64,000 nt of DNA, taken from contig NC_014933.1 in assembly GCF_000186225.1 (NCBI RefSeq), forward strand, positions 3,596,001 through 3,660,000, written 5' to 3'. The notes below the pieces were generated by a model. It was not told the DNA's origin. It saw nothing but the letters and a program-made list of their open reading frames with translations, and ran no database searches. Shown here one piece after another: positions 53,895 to 62,385 of this stretch (position 1 is the stretch's first letter; the number at the start of each line of letters is the position of its first letter). The position numbers and the translations under genes are program-made. Source of the DNA: Bacteroides helcogenes P 36-108. GTDB lineage: Bacteria; Bacteroidota; Bacteroidia; Bacteroidales; Bacteroidaceae.

Positions 53895-56207
53895 ATGAAG
53901 AAATATCTCAAGACCGATGAATGGAACATCATCGAAGACAATTTTCACCCCGACCGCCTGCGGATATCGGAAAGTATATTCAGCCTCGGAAACGGCCGGT
54001 TCGGTCAGCGAGGCAGCTTTGAAGAGCCCTACGGCAGCGACACCTACCGTGGCTCCTTCGTGGCCGGCATCACTTTTCTGGACCGCACCCGCGTGGGATG
54101 GTGGAAAAACGGCTTCCCGCACTTCTACACCCGCATCCCCAAAGCGGCCGACTGGAGCCGTATCGGCCTCCGCCTCATCGACGAGGAGCTGGATCTGGCC
54201 ACATGGGACGTCAACAGCTTCCGCCGCTGCCTCGATATGAAAGGCGGCATCTCCCTTCGCGACATGGAAGTGACCTCTCCCCGTGGAAACCGCCTCGCTA
54301 TCCATGCGGAGCACATCGCGGACATGGCCCGCCCCAACCTCTGCCTCATCAAGTACAGCGCCACCTCCATCAACCATGACGGCAGAATCTCCCTCGTCCC
54401 CGTCATCGACGGCAATGTGGTGGAAGACGACGAGCACCCCGGCGAGAAAACATGGAACATCCTTCGTTCCGGCGCCACGGGCGACTGCGCATACCTCTGG
54501 ACGCAGACCCGGCGCGAAGACGCCCAAGTGTGCTATGCCATGACCTACCGCTTCTTCAAAAACGGTAAGGAAACTACCGCCAACCCGATACGCATCGAAA
54601 AGGAAAGGCAAGCCGGATTCAGCATAGGCCTCGACGTGAAGCCCGGCGATAGGGTGACACTCGTGAAATACATCTCTATCGTCTCCTCACTCTACTGCGA
54701 ACGGCAAGAACTGGTGGAAGAATCACTTGCACAAGCACGACAGGCAAAGACCCTCGGTTGGGATGCCCTGCTGCAAGAGCACCGCCAGGCCTGGCAAAAC
54801 ATCTGGAACGACGCCGACATTCTCATCGAAGGCGACCCCGAAGCACAACAAGGCATCCGCTACAACATCTTCCAACTCTACCAGACCTACCGGGGTGACG
54901 ATCCCCGCCTCAACATCGGCCCCAAAGGCTTCACCGGAGAGAAATACGGCGGAAACACCTACTGGAACACCGAACTGTGCTGCGTTCCCTTCTTCCTGTT
55001 ATCCACCCCGAAGGAGATTGCCCATAACCTGCTGATGTACCGCTACCGGCAACTGCCCAAAGCCATAGAAAACGCCCGTAAGCTGGGATTTGGAGGAGGC
55101 GCCGCCCTCTTCCCTCAAGTGACCTGCAACGGCGAAGAGTGCCACAGCGAATGGGAAATCACCTTTGAGGAAATACACCGCAACAACATCATAGTCTATG
55201 CCATCAACCAGCACGCCACCCTGACCGGCACGCTGGACTACATCGCCCGCTACGGACTGGAGGTGATGATAGCCGTAAGCCGCTTCTGGAGCCAACGCGT
55301 TTCCTTCTCCCGTCCCAAGCAGAAGTACGTGATACTGGGCGTCACCGGCCCCAACGAGTACGAAAACAATGTGGACAACAACTGGTACACCAACTACTCT
55401 TGCGTGCGATGCCTCCAGATGACCCTCTCCTACCTCGAAATCATCGCCCGGAAGTACCCCGAAAAATATGCCCGCGTACGCCGCACTACCAATCTCGACC
55501 AAATCGGAGAATGCGAACGGTGGCAAGATATCATCCGGCGCATGTATCTGCCTCAAGACGAAGAACTGGGCATCTTCATCCAGAATGACGGCTACATGGA
55601 CAAGGAACTGCAAAGCGCCGACACCATTCCTCAAGAAGAACGCCCCATCAACCAGCATTGGTCATGGGACCGCATCCTGCGTTCCTGCTACATCAAGCAA
55701 AGTGACGTACTGCTAGGTCTCTATCTCTATTACTTCAACTTCGACACAGAAACCATCCGCCGGAACTTTGAGTTCTATGAGCCGATGACGGTACACGAAT
55801 CCTCCCTATCGCCCCACATCCACTCCATCCTTGCGGCACGCATCGGCAAGGTGGAAAAGGCCTACGAACTCTTTCTGCATGCCACCCGCCTCGACCTCGA
55901 CGACTACAACAACGAAACCGATCAGGGGCTGCACATCACCAGCATGCCTGGAAGCTGGCTCGCTGTGGTACGTGGCTTTGCGGGCATGCAGATATATAAT
56001 GGCACACTGAGTTTTTCGCCTGTGCTGCCACAGAAATGGAACAGCTATTCGTTCAAAGTGAACTACCAGGGAAACACCCTTCACATAGAAGCAGGGAAAG
56101 AAATAAAGCTCTCACTGATTGCAGGAGACCGACTGGAGATACAGGTATATCGGGAAAGCTATACACTGGAACAGGGAACGGAACTGGAGATTCCGATGGA
56201 GAGGTAA
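53895..56207 (+). CDS. GH65 glycoside phosphorylase, maltose phosphorylase-like
   Basis: 770 residues from the ATG at 53895 (an earlier start at 53853 is in the promoter region). No signal peptide, so cytoplasmic. N-terminal beta-sandwich (about 1-300), then an (alpha/alpha)6 barrel. The acid catalyst is E488 in GVTGPNEYENNVDNNWYTN, aligned with Glu487 of Lactobacillus brevis maltose phosphorylase, and the phosphate loop is near HITSMPGSW. It should turn maltose and phosphate into glucose and beta-glucose 1-phosphate. Kojibiose, nigerose or trehalose specificity cannot be ruled out. No beta-phosphoglucomutase gene is in the window. The gene is strikingly GC-rich (39 of 60 bases at 54121-54180). 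Confidence 0.88.
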   Translation: MKKYLKTDEWNIIEDNFHPDRLRISESIFSLGNGRFGQRGSFEEPYGSDTYRGSFVAGITFLDRTRVGWWKNGFPHFYTRIPKAADWSRIGLRLIDEELDLATWDVNSFRRCLDMKGGISLRDMEVTSPRGNRLAIHAEHIADMARPNLCLIKYSATSINHDGRISLVPVIDGNVVEDDEHPGEKTWNILRSGATGDCAYLWTQTRREDAQVCYAMTYRFFKNGKETTANPIRIEKERQAGFSIGLDVKPGDRVTLVKYISIVSSLYCERQELVEESLAQARQAKTLGWDALLQEHRQAWQNIWNDADILIEGDPEAQQGIRYNIFQLYQTYRGDDPRLNIGPKGFTGEKYGGNTYWNTELCCVPFFLLSTPKEIAHNLLMYRYRQLPKAIENARKLGFGGGAALFPQVTCNGEECHSEWEITFEEIHRNNIIVYAINQHATLTGTLDYIARYGLEVMIAVSRFWSQRVSFSRPKQKYVILGVTGPNEYENNVDNNWYTNYSCVRCLQMTLSYLEIIARKYPEKYARVRRTTNLDQIGECERWQDIIRRMYLPQDEELGIFIQNDGYMDKELQSADTIPQEERPINQHWSWDRILRSCYIKQSDVLLGLYLYYFNFDTETIRRNFEFYEPMTVHESSLSPHIHSILAARIGKVEKAYELFLHATRLDLDDYNNETDQGLHITSMPGSWLAVVRGFAGMQIYNGTLSFSPVLPQKWNSYSFKVNYQGNTLHIEAGKEIKLSLIAGDRLEIQVYRESYTLEQGTELEIPMER

Positions 56208-56226
56208 AACAAGAAACAAATATAAC

Positions 56227-56311
56227 TCAGGCACGGCCACACGGATTCCGCAGATTACTTTCTGCCATAATGCAGCTTTTTATCCGCAAAATCCGTATAA
56301 GCCGTGCCTGA
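56227..56311. repeat. Palindromic intergenic element, GGCACGG type, copy 2
   Basis: Arms 56227-56237 and 56301-56311 are perfect 11-base complements (TCAGGCACGGC / GCCGTGCCTGA), with inner ACGGATTCCGCAG and CCGCAAAATCCGT in partial complement. Related to 21429-21497. It lies between the convergent ends of the GH65 and oadB genes and may terminate both. Confidence 0.6.
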
Positions 56312-56320
56312 AAAATTTTC

Positions 56321-57556
56321 TTATCCCAGGAAGGAAATCAGCACGCCTGCCGCAACAGCCGAACCGATCACACCGGAGATATTACTGGACATGCAGTAGT
56401 TCAGCACATGGTTCTTTGGGTCATACTTTGTCGCAATGTCATTGCACACACGGCTTGCCATCGGCACGGCACTCAATCCCGTAGCTCCAATCAACGGATT
56501 AATCTTCTTTTTACTGAACAGGTTGAACAGCTTCACAAAGAATATGCCACCCGTGATGGAGAGGGCAAATGCTAAAAAACCACCAATCACAATGCCAATC
56601 GTAGTCCAATTGAGGAACGCCTCGCTCGTCATCGTAGCACCTACACTCAGCCCCAAAAAGATGGTAGCCGCATTCATAATGCTATTTGCGGCAGCATCAA
56701 AGAGCCGGCTCGTATCGGAACCGATTTCCTTAATCAAATTACCAAACATCAGCATACCGATCAAAGGAACAGCCGTAGGCACAAACAATGCCACGATGGT
56801 AGTCACCGCAATCGGGAAGATAATCTTCAGTACACGCAGGTTCTTTATCTCGGTCTTCGAAGGATAGAGCTTCTCCTGTTCCTTCATATTGATCATCAAC
56901 TCCTTCTTGGTGCAGAACAGTTTCACCACCATCGGGATGATGACCGGAACCAATGCCATGTACGAGTAGGCCGCAATGGCGATAGGGCCAAGCAAATGAG
57001 GAGCAAGCTTAATGGTGGTAAAGATGGCCGTAGGTCCGTCAGCACCACCGATAATACCCAGCGCACCGGCTTCTTTCGGCGTAAAGCCCATAGCCACCGC
57101 ACACAGCAGCACGGTGAAAATGCCAAGCTGTGCGGCCGCCCCGAAGATGGAAAGCCGCAGGTTGCGGAGCATCGGCCCGAAGTCCGTCAAAGCCCCCACA
57201 CCCATAAAGATGATGGGCGGCAGGAAACCGGTCTTAATCAGCATATAGTAAATGAAGTTCATCAGTCCGAGGTCGTGTGCAATCTCGTGCAACGGCATCT
57301 CCCAAATGTTCTTCAACTCATTGCCCACCAGTACCATTCCATTCTCATCTGCCTGAATCACGCCCATATCACCACCGGGGAAGTTCGCTATCAGCACACC
57401 GAAAGCGATGGGAACCAGCAACAACGGTTCGTAGTGCTTCTTGATACCCAGATATAGCAGGATGAAAGCAATGGCATACATCACAAGAAACGACGGATCG
57501 GCAATGATATTGCTGAACGCCGTCATATCATAGAGTTTTGCAAATATTTCTTCCAT
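56321..57556 (-). CDS. oadB: Sodium-translocating decarboxylase beta subunit
   Basis: 411 residues with about 9-11 membrane helices, the beta-subunit pattern of oxaloacetate or methylmalonyl-CoA decarboxylase sodium pumps: GGDMGVIQADENGMVL, GVGALTDFGPML, GIIGGADGPTAIF (substrate-membrane site with the essential Asp) and GATGLSAVPMASRV. It decarboxylates carboxybiotin and drives sodium out. Its ATG overlaps the oadA stop by one base (TAATG). Last gene of the oadG-oadA-oadB operon. Confidence 0.93.
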   Translation of the reverse strand: MEEIFAKLYDMTAFSNIIADPSFLVMYAIAFILLYLGIKKHYEPLLLVPIAFGVLIANFPGGDMGVIQADENGMVLVGNELKNIWEMPLHEIAHDLGLMNFIYYMLIKTGFLPPIIFMGVGALTDFGPMLRNLRLSIFGAAAQLGIFTVLLCAVAMGFTPKEAGALGIIGGADGPTAIFTTIKLAPHLLGPIAIAAYSYMALVPVIIPMVVKLFCTKKELMINMKEQEKLYPSKTEIKNLRVLKIIFPIAVTTIVALFVPTAVPLIGMLMFGNLIKEIGSDTSRLFDAAANSIMNAATIFLGLSVGATMTSEAFLNWTTIGIVIGGFLAFALSITGGIFFVKLFNLFSKKKINPLIGATGLSAVPMASRVCNDIATKYDPKNHVLNYCMSSNISGVIGSAVAAGVLISFLG

Positions 57557-59388
57557 TATCCTATCTTCATTAATACATCATCTTCAGAAACAGAGTCACC
57601 GGAGTTCAGGCAAACAGCCACTATCGTTCCGTCAAAGTCGGCGCGGATGGCATTGTAGGTCTTCATGGCTTCGATGTAGCAAAGGAGGTCGCCCTTCTTC
57701 ACTTTATCGCCCACCTTCACGGGAGTTTCCTGCGCGTTCTTAGTCAGGAAGAACTTGCCTTCCAACGGAGCCGGTACATCCTGCCCTTCACCTACGGGAG
57801 CAGTAACCTTCTCCGTAGCCGAAGCCGGGAGATCGATGTCACCGTAAGCCACTGTCACACGATAAGCCTGACCATCCACCTGTACGGTAAGGGTCTTCGG
57901 TTTGGCGTCATCCAGTGGAGATTTGTCTCTTTCGGCACGGCGTTTCTCCACATCGGCCAGGAAGTCTTCTTTCGCTTTTCCGCTCTTGTAGGCTTCATAC
58001 TGTGCCGGGTGCATGGCATACTCAAAGAGTTCTTCATCATCTTCGCCCAGTTCCCACTTATTCTCCTTCATCAGCTTACGGTACTTGTCGAGCGCATCGG
58101 GATAATTGTCCTGCGGATTACCCGTAAAGAACTTACGCCCTTCACGGTCTGCCTTCTCAATGATTTCGGGAGCCAACTTACCCGGCAGCTTACCGGCTTT
58201 GCCCAACAGCATGTCCCAAATGTCATCGGCAATCATTCCCCAGCGTTCCTTGCCCTTCTCCATAGCAATGACATTCATCATCGAGAGGTTTTTGACATAC
58301 TGGCTGAACGGAGTGACCAATGGAGGATAACCCACACGAGGCCATACGTAAGCCACTTCATTGAACAACTTGATGAGCAATTCATCTTGCTTCATAAACG
58401 GCAAGTTACGTTTTGCCTTGTACTTGTTGATAGATTCAAGATTGCTTTCCAAATCGGCCATCAAGCTGCCCATCATACCACCCGGCAAGCCCGGCCCGAT
58501 GAGCAGGGAGTTCATCAGACGGTTACGCGGAGAAATGTACAAGCCCAAGAAGTCATCCATGAATTCCTGAACCAACGCACGCACCTTCATGTATGCCTCC
58601 ATATCGATTTCAGGCACTTGGAAACCAGCATCCTTCAACATCGCTTGCACGCTGAGCAAATCGGCATGTCCTGTACCCCATGAAAGCGGTTCCATACCCA
58701 CATCAATATAGTCGCAGCCTGCCTCGCAGACCTCAAGGATGCTTGCCATGTTGAAGCCCGGACCGGCATGGCTGTGATACTGGACAGGAATATCTTTAAT
58801 AGCCTTGATGCCTGACACGATCTTGCCCAATGACACCGGACGTCCGATGCCCGCCATATCCTTGATGCAGATTTCATCGGCTCCTGCATCAATCAGTTTC
58901 TTCGCCATATTGACGTAGTATTCCACCGTATGCACCGGAGAGAAGGTGATGCAAAGCGAGCATTGCGAAATCATGCCTGCTTCGTGGGCATAACCGATGG
59001 AAGGAATGATATTCCGTGTATCATTCAGCCCGCAGAAGGTGCGCGTGATGTCTGTGCCCTGCGCTTTCTTTACCTTATAGAACAGTTTGCGCACATCGGC
59101 AGGCACGGGACTCATGCGGAGTCCGTTCAGTGCACGGTCCAGCATGTGTGTCTGAATGCCGGCTTCGTGAAACGGTGTCGTCCATTCGCGTACGGCTTTA
59201 TTGGGATTCTCGCCAAACAGAAGATTGACTTGTTCAAAACCTCCTCCATTCGTTTCTACACGGGCAAAACAGCCCATCTCTACAATAGCAGGAGCTACCT
59301 TCACCAGTTGGTCAACACGGGGTACATATTTTCCGGCACTCTGCCACATGTCCCTGAACACCAAGCTGAACTTAATTTCTTTTTTCAT
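57556..59388 (-). CDS. oadA: Oxaloacetate decarboxylase alpha subunit-like carboxyltransferase with biotin domain
   Basis: 610 residues. Carboxyltransferase TIM barrel (about 1-300, metal-site elements RDMWQS and HSHAGPG), conserved carboxylase domain (about 300-480) and C-terminal biotinyl domain (about 545-610) with the biotin Lys K576 in IEAMKT. The enzyme moves CO2 from oxaloacetate to biotin and hands it to OadB. Pyruvate carboxylase subunit B, of similar build, is the alternative name; the neighbouring oadB and oadG genes favour the decarboxylase pump. Cytoplasmic, membrane-associated. Confidence 0.93.
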   Translation of the reverse strand: MKKEIKFSLVFRDMWQSAGKYVPRVDQLVKVAPAIVEMGCFARVETNGGGFEQVNLLFGENPNKAVREWTTPFHEAGIQTHMLDRALNGLRMSPVPADVRKLFYKVKKAQGTDITRTFCGLNDTRNIIPSIGYAHEAGMISQCSLCITFSPVHTVEYYVNMAKKLIDAGADEICIKDMAGIGRPVSLGKIVSGIKAIKDIPVQYHSHAGPGFNMASILEVCEAGCDYIDVGMEPLSWGTGHADLLSVQAMLKDAGFQVPEIDMEAYMKVRALVQEFMDDFLGLYISPRNRLMNSLLIGPGLPGGMMGSLMADLESNLESINKYKAKRNLPFMKQDELLIKLFNEVAYVWPRVGYPPLVTPFSQYVKNLSMMNVIAMEKGKERWGMIADDIWDMLLGKAGKLPGKLAPEIIEKADREGRKFFTGNPQDNYPDALDKYRKLMKENKWELGEDDEELFEYAMHPAQYEAYKSGKAKEDFLADVEKRRAERDKSPLDDAKPKTLTVQVDGQAYRVTVAYGDIDLPASATEKVTAPVGEGQDVPAPLEGKFFLTKNAQETPVKVGDKVKKGDLLCYIEAMKTYNAIRADFDGTIVAVCLNSGDSVSEDDVLMKIG

Positions 59389-59419
59389 ACTAAATTATTC
59401 AGTGTGTTTTTATATAAGA

Positions 59420-59680
59420 TTATTTTATTTTCTCTATTTTGGCAACCTTTCCCTTACCTTGTGTCACTACCGTTACAGCCGCATTGATGGCTGCCATGAT
59501 ATTTCCCGGAATAGGAGCCGGAACATTGGCCGCAACTTTGGAAGGCACAGCTTCCTCGGGTGCATATTTATTCACAAGTGCGATAAGTCCTTTTCCTAAA
59601 TTAATAACAATCAGCAGTATAGCAAATACCGTTGCCATACCTACCACCATCAGCAGAAGTGCTGTATTCAAGTTTTCCAT
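59420..59680 (-). CDS. oadG: OadG-family gamma subunit of the sodium-pump decarboxylase
   Basis: 86 residues: one N-terminal membrane helix (about 8-30, MVVGMATVFAILLIVINLG), then a short polar part with an Ala/Pro-rich linker (about 40-60) and a basic tail. The OadG fold and position in front of oadA identify it; the family bridges alpha and beta and binds zinc. First gene of the operon, 31 bases before oadA. Confidence 0.87.
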   Translation of the reverse strand: MENLNTALLLMVVGMATVFAILLIVINLGKGLIALVNKYAPEEAVPSKVAANVPAPIPGNIMAAINAAVTVVTQGKGKVAKIEKIK

Positions 59681-59893
59681 ATAATAATTTATTAGTTATT
59701 TTGTCAGATTCACAAAAAATCGCTCGAAATTAGCGATAATTACTCAAAGATTATAGCTGTATTATAATAAAATATGCTAAAACGACATGGCTCCTACCTG
59801 ACCATAAAGCCACTCATTTATAATCTGTACTGAACAAAATAGCACTTTTTATATTCAAAACAATAGACAGAATGAATAAAACGGGAAAACAAT
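59681..59893. other. Intergenic region between oadG and the HU gene
   Basis: About 210 bases of AT-rich sequence ahead of oadG (up to the terminator that follows it). No gene, no RNA structure and no perfect TAnnTTTG box clearly assignable to oadG were seen. Confidence 0.4.
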
Positions 59894-59931
59894 AATGCCC
59901 CTGCCTGACCGGGAAGTCATGCAGGGGCATT
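59894..59931 (-). terminator. Terminator after the HU-like gene
   Basis: Perfect 11-base arms 59894-59904 and 59921-59931 (AATGCCCCTGC / GCAGGGGCATT) with a 16-base loop, 60 bases beyond the HU stop. Confidence 0.75.
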
Positions 59932-59990
59932 GATTGATTACGCCAAACTATGCACAGAAATGCAAATGACGTGAGACCGTGAGGTGACGA

Positions 59991-60494
59991 TTATCCCAAG
60001 GGATTTTCATTTTCGTCACCACCATCACCAGTACCACTACCGGAGGTTCCGCCATTATTACCGCCAGTGTTGCCACTATCTGTTTCCACACCAGCAAATT
60101 TCGCTATATCTTTCCAATCAACATCCACATCCACCATCGAACGTGTAGTGACCTGCTTTCCGCTGCTACGCTTCACTTCGGGAAGGAAACGCACACGAGT
60201 ACCATTAATTTGTCCGGAATTTACTTCATTAGCCGTAGCAACTCCATTTTTGTTAGTGGAAGCGGTATAATAGAAAGTACCTATACCCTCAATTTTCACC
60301 GTGCGTCCCATAGCCATATAGTCGGCCATCACACCTCCTAAGTTCTTGAGCACGGCATACGTATCACCGCGAGTCACGGTAGAGAGCAAGGCCAGTCTGT
60401 CTGCCACCTTGTCCGTAGTAATGTTACCAGTGGTAATTGCTTTCGGATACCACAAATCATTCAGTCTTGATTGAAATTTCTTGTAAAATGCCAT
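59991..60494 (-). CDS. HU-like DNA-binding protein with Gly/Asp-rich tail
   Basis: 167 residues. The first 125 form the HU-HIG type DNA-binding domain of Bacteroidetes (start MAFYKKFQSRLNDLWYPKAI, then TVKIEGIGTFYYT and TRVRFLPEVKRS), longer than classic HU (about 90). The tail (about 135-167) is a low-complexity Gly/Ser/Asn/Asp stretch, acidic at its end. Probably a nucleoid protein. It lies next to the CRISPR locus on the same strand; a role in spacer acquisition like that of IHF is imaginable but unsupported. Confidence 0.87.
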   Translation of the reverse strand: MAFYKKFQSRLNDLWYPKAITTGNITTDKVADRLALLSTVTRGDTYAVLKNLGGVMADYMAMGRTVKIEGIGTFYYTASTNKNGVATANEVNSGQINGTRVRFLPEVKRSSGKQVTTRSMVDVDVDWKDIAKFAGVETDSGNTGGNNGGTSGSGTGDGGDENENPLG

Positions 60495-60616
60495 AATAGT
60501 AATGTTTTTAAAATTAATAACGTATGCATGAATTCTTTTATCTCACCCGAGAAACAGAAGTTTTCATCGTGAGGCCTCAACGATTCAGCCATCTGTTTTT
60601 CTCAAATTCGATGTTG

Positions 60617-60624
60617 CAAAGTTA
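60617..60624 (-). promoter_or_regulatory. -7 box for the HU-like gene
   Basis: The minus strand reads TAACTTTG (TAnnTTTG), giving a leader of about 115 bases. Confidence 0.5.
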
Positions 60625-60639
60625 GGGGGAGATACAAAG

Positions 60640-60961
60640 GAAAGCAAGAAAATGACATCTACAATCATTTTCATCAAACCACTAACAAACAGCATATTAT
60701 AAAACAAGCATCTCTACAAGAAGAAAGCAAACATAGAGCAGGAATAAGAACAATATAGTGGTAATCTCTACAATCGACACTCATAAACGGCTGATAATGA
60801 AATCACCTGTCTTTTCCGATCTCTACAATACAATTATTATATGCTTTTTAGTCTTGTTGAGGTTTGCCACCATTATTTTCGGGCATTCTACATCACCTAA
60901 TACAAGCTTCTTCAAATGTTTTAATAGAGAATCCGTGATTCTGTTTCTTTTTCTGATAGTA
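60640..60961. other. Gap between the HU promoter and the CRISPR trailer
   Basis: About 320 AT-rich bases. A 99-residue plus-strand ORF (60758-61057) and a 61-residue minus-strand ORF overlap here, but the first runs into the CRISPR repeat and neither shows a family pattern or a promoter. No gene is called. Confidence 0.4.
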
Positions 60962-60962
60962 T

Positions 60963-60993
60963 CTTTTACAACGTACTCACATATAGGTGAGTA
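60963..60993 (-). repeat. Probable decayed CRISPR repeat at the trailer end
   Basis: Aligns with the array repeat, with small gaps, at TTT, CAA, CAC, TATAGG, TG and G, and keeps a hairpin (TACTCAC / GTGAGTA, 60974-60993). It is followed by exactly 33 bases (60994-61026) before repeat 1, a normal spacer size. On the minus strand it is at the trailer (oldest) end, where decay is expected; it could also act as a transcription-end hairpin. Confidence 0.45.
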
Positions 60994-61026
60994 TATAATC
61001 CCACACATCAGTTTCCGACCAACCGA

Positions 61027-61915
61027 GTTTCAATCCACACATCCGTATAGGGTGTGACTATTTCGGCGTTTTGCGGGTGGCAGTCTCCCCGCTGTTTCAA
61101 TCCACACACCCGTATAGGGTGTGACTGATGACAGATTGTGCGTTGCCGTCAAGAGACGAGTTTCAATCCACACACCCGTATAGGGTGTGACTTATAACTA
61201 TAACGCTCCGATTGCGCTTTCGATGTTTCAATCCACACACCCGTATAGGGTGTGACAACGCTTAGCTATCGGCATGACGGACAATATACAGTTTCAATCC
61301 ACACACCCGTATAGGGTGTGACGGCAACATACCACTTTTATAAATGAAATAATCTGTTTCAATCCACACACCCGTATAGGGTGTGACTTGGTATTCGACC
61401 AATTAATATACTACCCAAATAAGTTTCAATCCACACACCCGTATAGGGTGTGACCATTTCTTTGTAGTCCAATTCTGTTCCACAAAAGGTTTCAATCCAC
61501 ACACCCGTATAGGGTGTGACTTCGGTGTTTGTTGCCACCTGAGCACCGAACTTGTTTCAATCCACACACCCGTATAGGGTGTGACCAAACCGCATTGTTT
61601 TAAACAGTACACCCCGAACGTTTCAATCCACACACCCGTATAGGGTGTGACGTCAAATTTTTGTTTAACTGCTCCATCACGTAATGTTTCAATCCACACA
61701 CCCGTATAGGGTGTGACTCTCTATTCTTTCGGATGCAGTCTGCCTGGAGCAGTTTCAATCCACACACCCGTATAGGGTGTGACTAGTTATTGTTTCGTGC
61801 CCTACATTCCCACCGACGGTTTCAATCCACACACCCGTATAGGGTGTGACATCCAAAAAGTTGCACCTTTGCACCGGACATCAGTTTCAATCCACACACC
61901 CGTATAGGGTGTGAC
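61027..61915 (-). CRISPR. Type I-C CRISPR array, 14 repeats and 13 spacers
   Basis: 32-base repeat, plus-strand form GTTTCAATCCACACACCCGT then ATAGGGTGTGAC; the transcribed form on the minus strand ends ATTGAAAC, as in type I-C. Repeats start at 61027, 61094, 61160, 61225, 61291, 61356, 61423, 61489, 61554, 61620, 61686, 61752, 61819 and 61884. Spacers are 33-35 bases, all different by eye. The repeat at 61027 has one change (C to T in CACACATCC) and is the trailer-end one. The other 13 are identical by eye, suggesting recent activity. The cas genes on the right lie on the same strand and upstream. Confidence 0.97.
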
Positions 61916-62085
61916 TCTATACTAAATAACGTATTATAAGCCAGTAAGTTTAATCCACTATTATGCGAACCATTACTATCTTTTTAGCTTCATTATAAAA
62001 AACGCTCCACAAAATGAATCAATCTACTGATTATTAACGTCTGCGAAATTACTACTTTTTTTGTAATGCTACACATTCGCACGCA
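61916..62085 (-). promoter_or_regulatory. CRISPR leader between cas2 and the array
   Basis: 170 AT-rich bases between the cas2 stop and the first (leader-side) repeat, containing no ORF. It should hold the array promoter and the acquisition signals. At 61948 an 11-base GTTTAATCCAC resembles the start of the repeat, 32 bases from repeat 14, but the resemblance ends there. Confidence 0.7.
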
Positions 62086-62382
62086 TTATATAATAAGAGC
62101 ATCATTTATTTTATAAGCTGTTTCAACACCTAACACTTCTACCCTCCTATTTTCGTTCTTGCTGAGGATATAAAACCGAATGCTATCAAGAGACATATCA
62201 ATAATATTCTTGATACGTTCTTTCAAGAGACAATATTGTGCTTCTGTCACCTCGCACTCAAAGACGGAATTTTGTACCCTCTGCCCATAATCTACACAAG
62301 CCTTAGCCACACGCCGCAAGCGGCGCGCACCTTCTTTACTTGTAGTATCAACATCGTAAGTTACAAGAATGTACATAGTCAC
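62086..62382 (-). CDS. cas2: CRISPR-associated endonuclease Cas2
   Basis: 98 residues, ferredoxin-like, start MYILVTYDVDT (active-site Asp region), then RRLRRVAKACVDYGQRVQNSVFEC, the Cas2 signature. It forms the spacer-integration complex with Cas1. M3 is an alternative start. It lies 3 bases after cas1 and borders the leader. Confidence 0.96.
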   Translation of the reverse strand: MTMYILVTYDVDTTSKEGARRLRRVAKACVDYGQRVQNSVFECEVTEAQYCLLKERIKNIIDMSLDSIRFYILSKNENRRVEVLGVETAYKINDALII

Positions 62383-62385
62383 AAT

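Noticed and set aside
54999..55658. 219-residue antisense ORF in the GH65 gene
   Set aside because: The high GC of GH65 removes stops in other frames; the GH65 catalytic motif lies on the plus strand.
58009..58683. 224-residue plus-strand ORF inside oadA
   Set aside because: Antisense of a well-recognised carboxyltransferase domain.
59991..60494. HU-like gene as a CRISPR accessory factor
   Set aside because: The only support is its position; HU-HIG proteins are common throughout Bacteroides genomes.
60758..61057. 99-residue hydrophobic plus-strand ORF beside the array
   Set aside because: It runs into CRISPR repeat 1, has no family pattern and no promoter box; AT-rich chance frame.
61403..61699. 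98-residue minus-strand ORF with repeated TPYTGVWIE
   Set aside because: It is only the translation of CRISPR repeats and spacers.
61948..61979. Repeat-like GTTTAATCCAC 32 bases beyond repeat 14
   Set aside because: Only the first 11 bases resemble the repeat; it is on the leader side, where decayed repeats are not expected.
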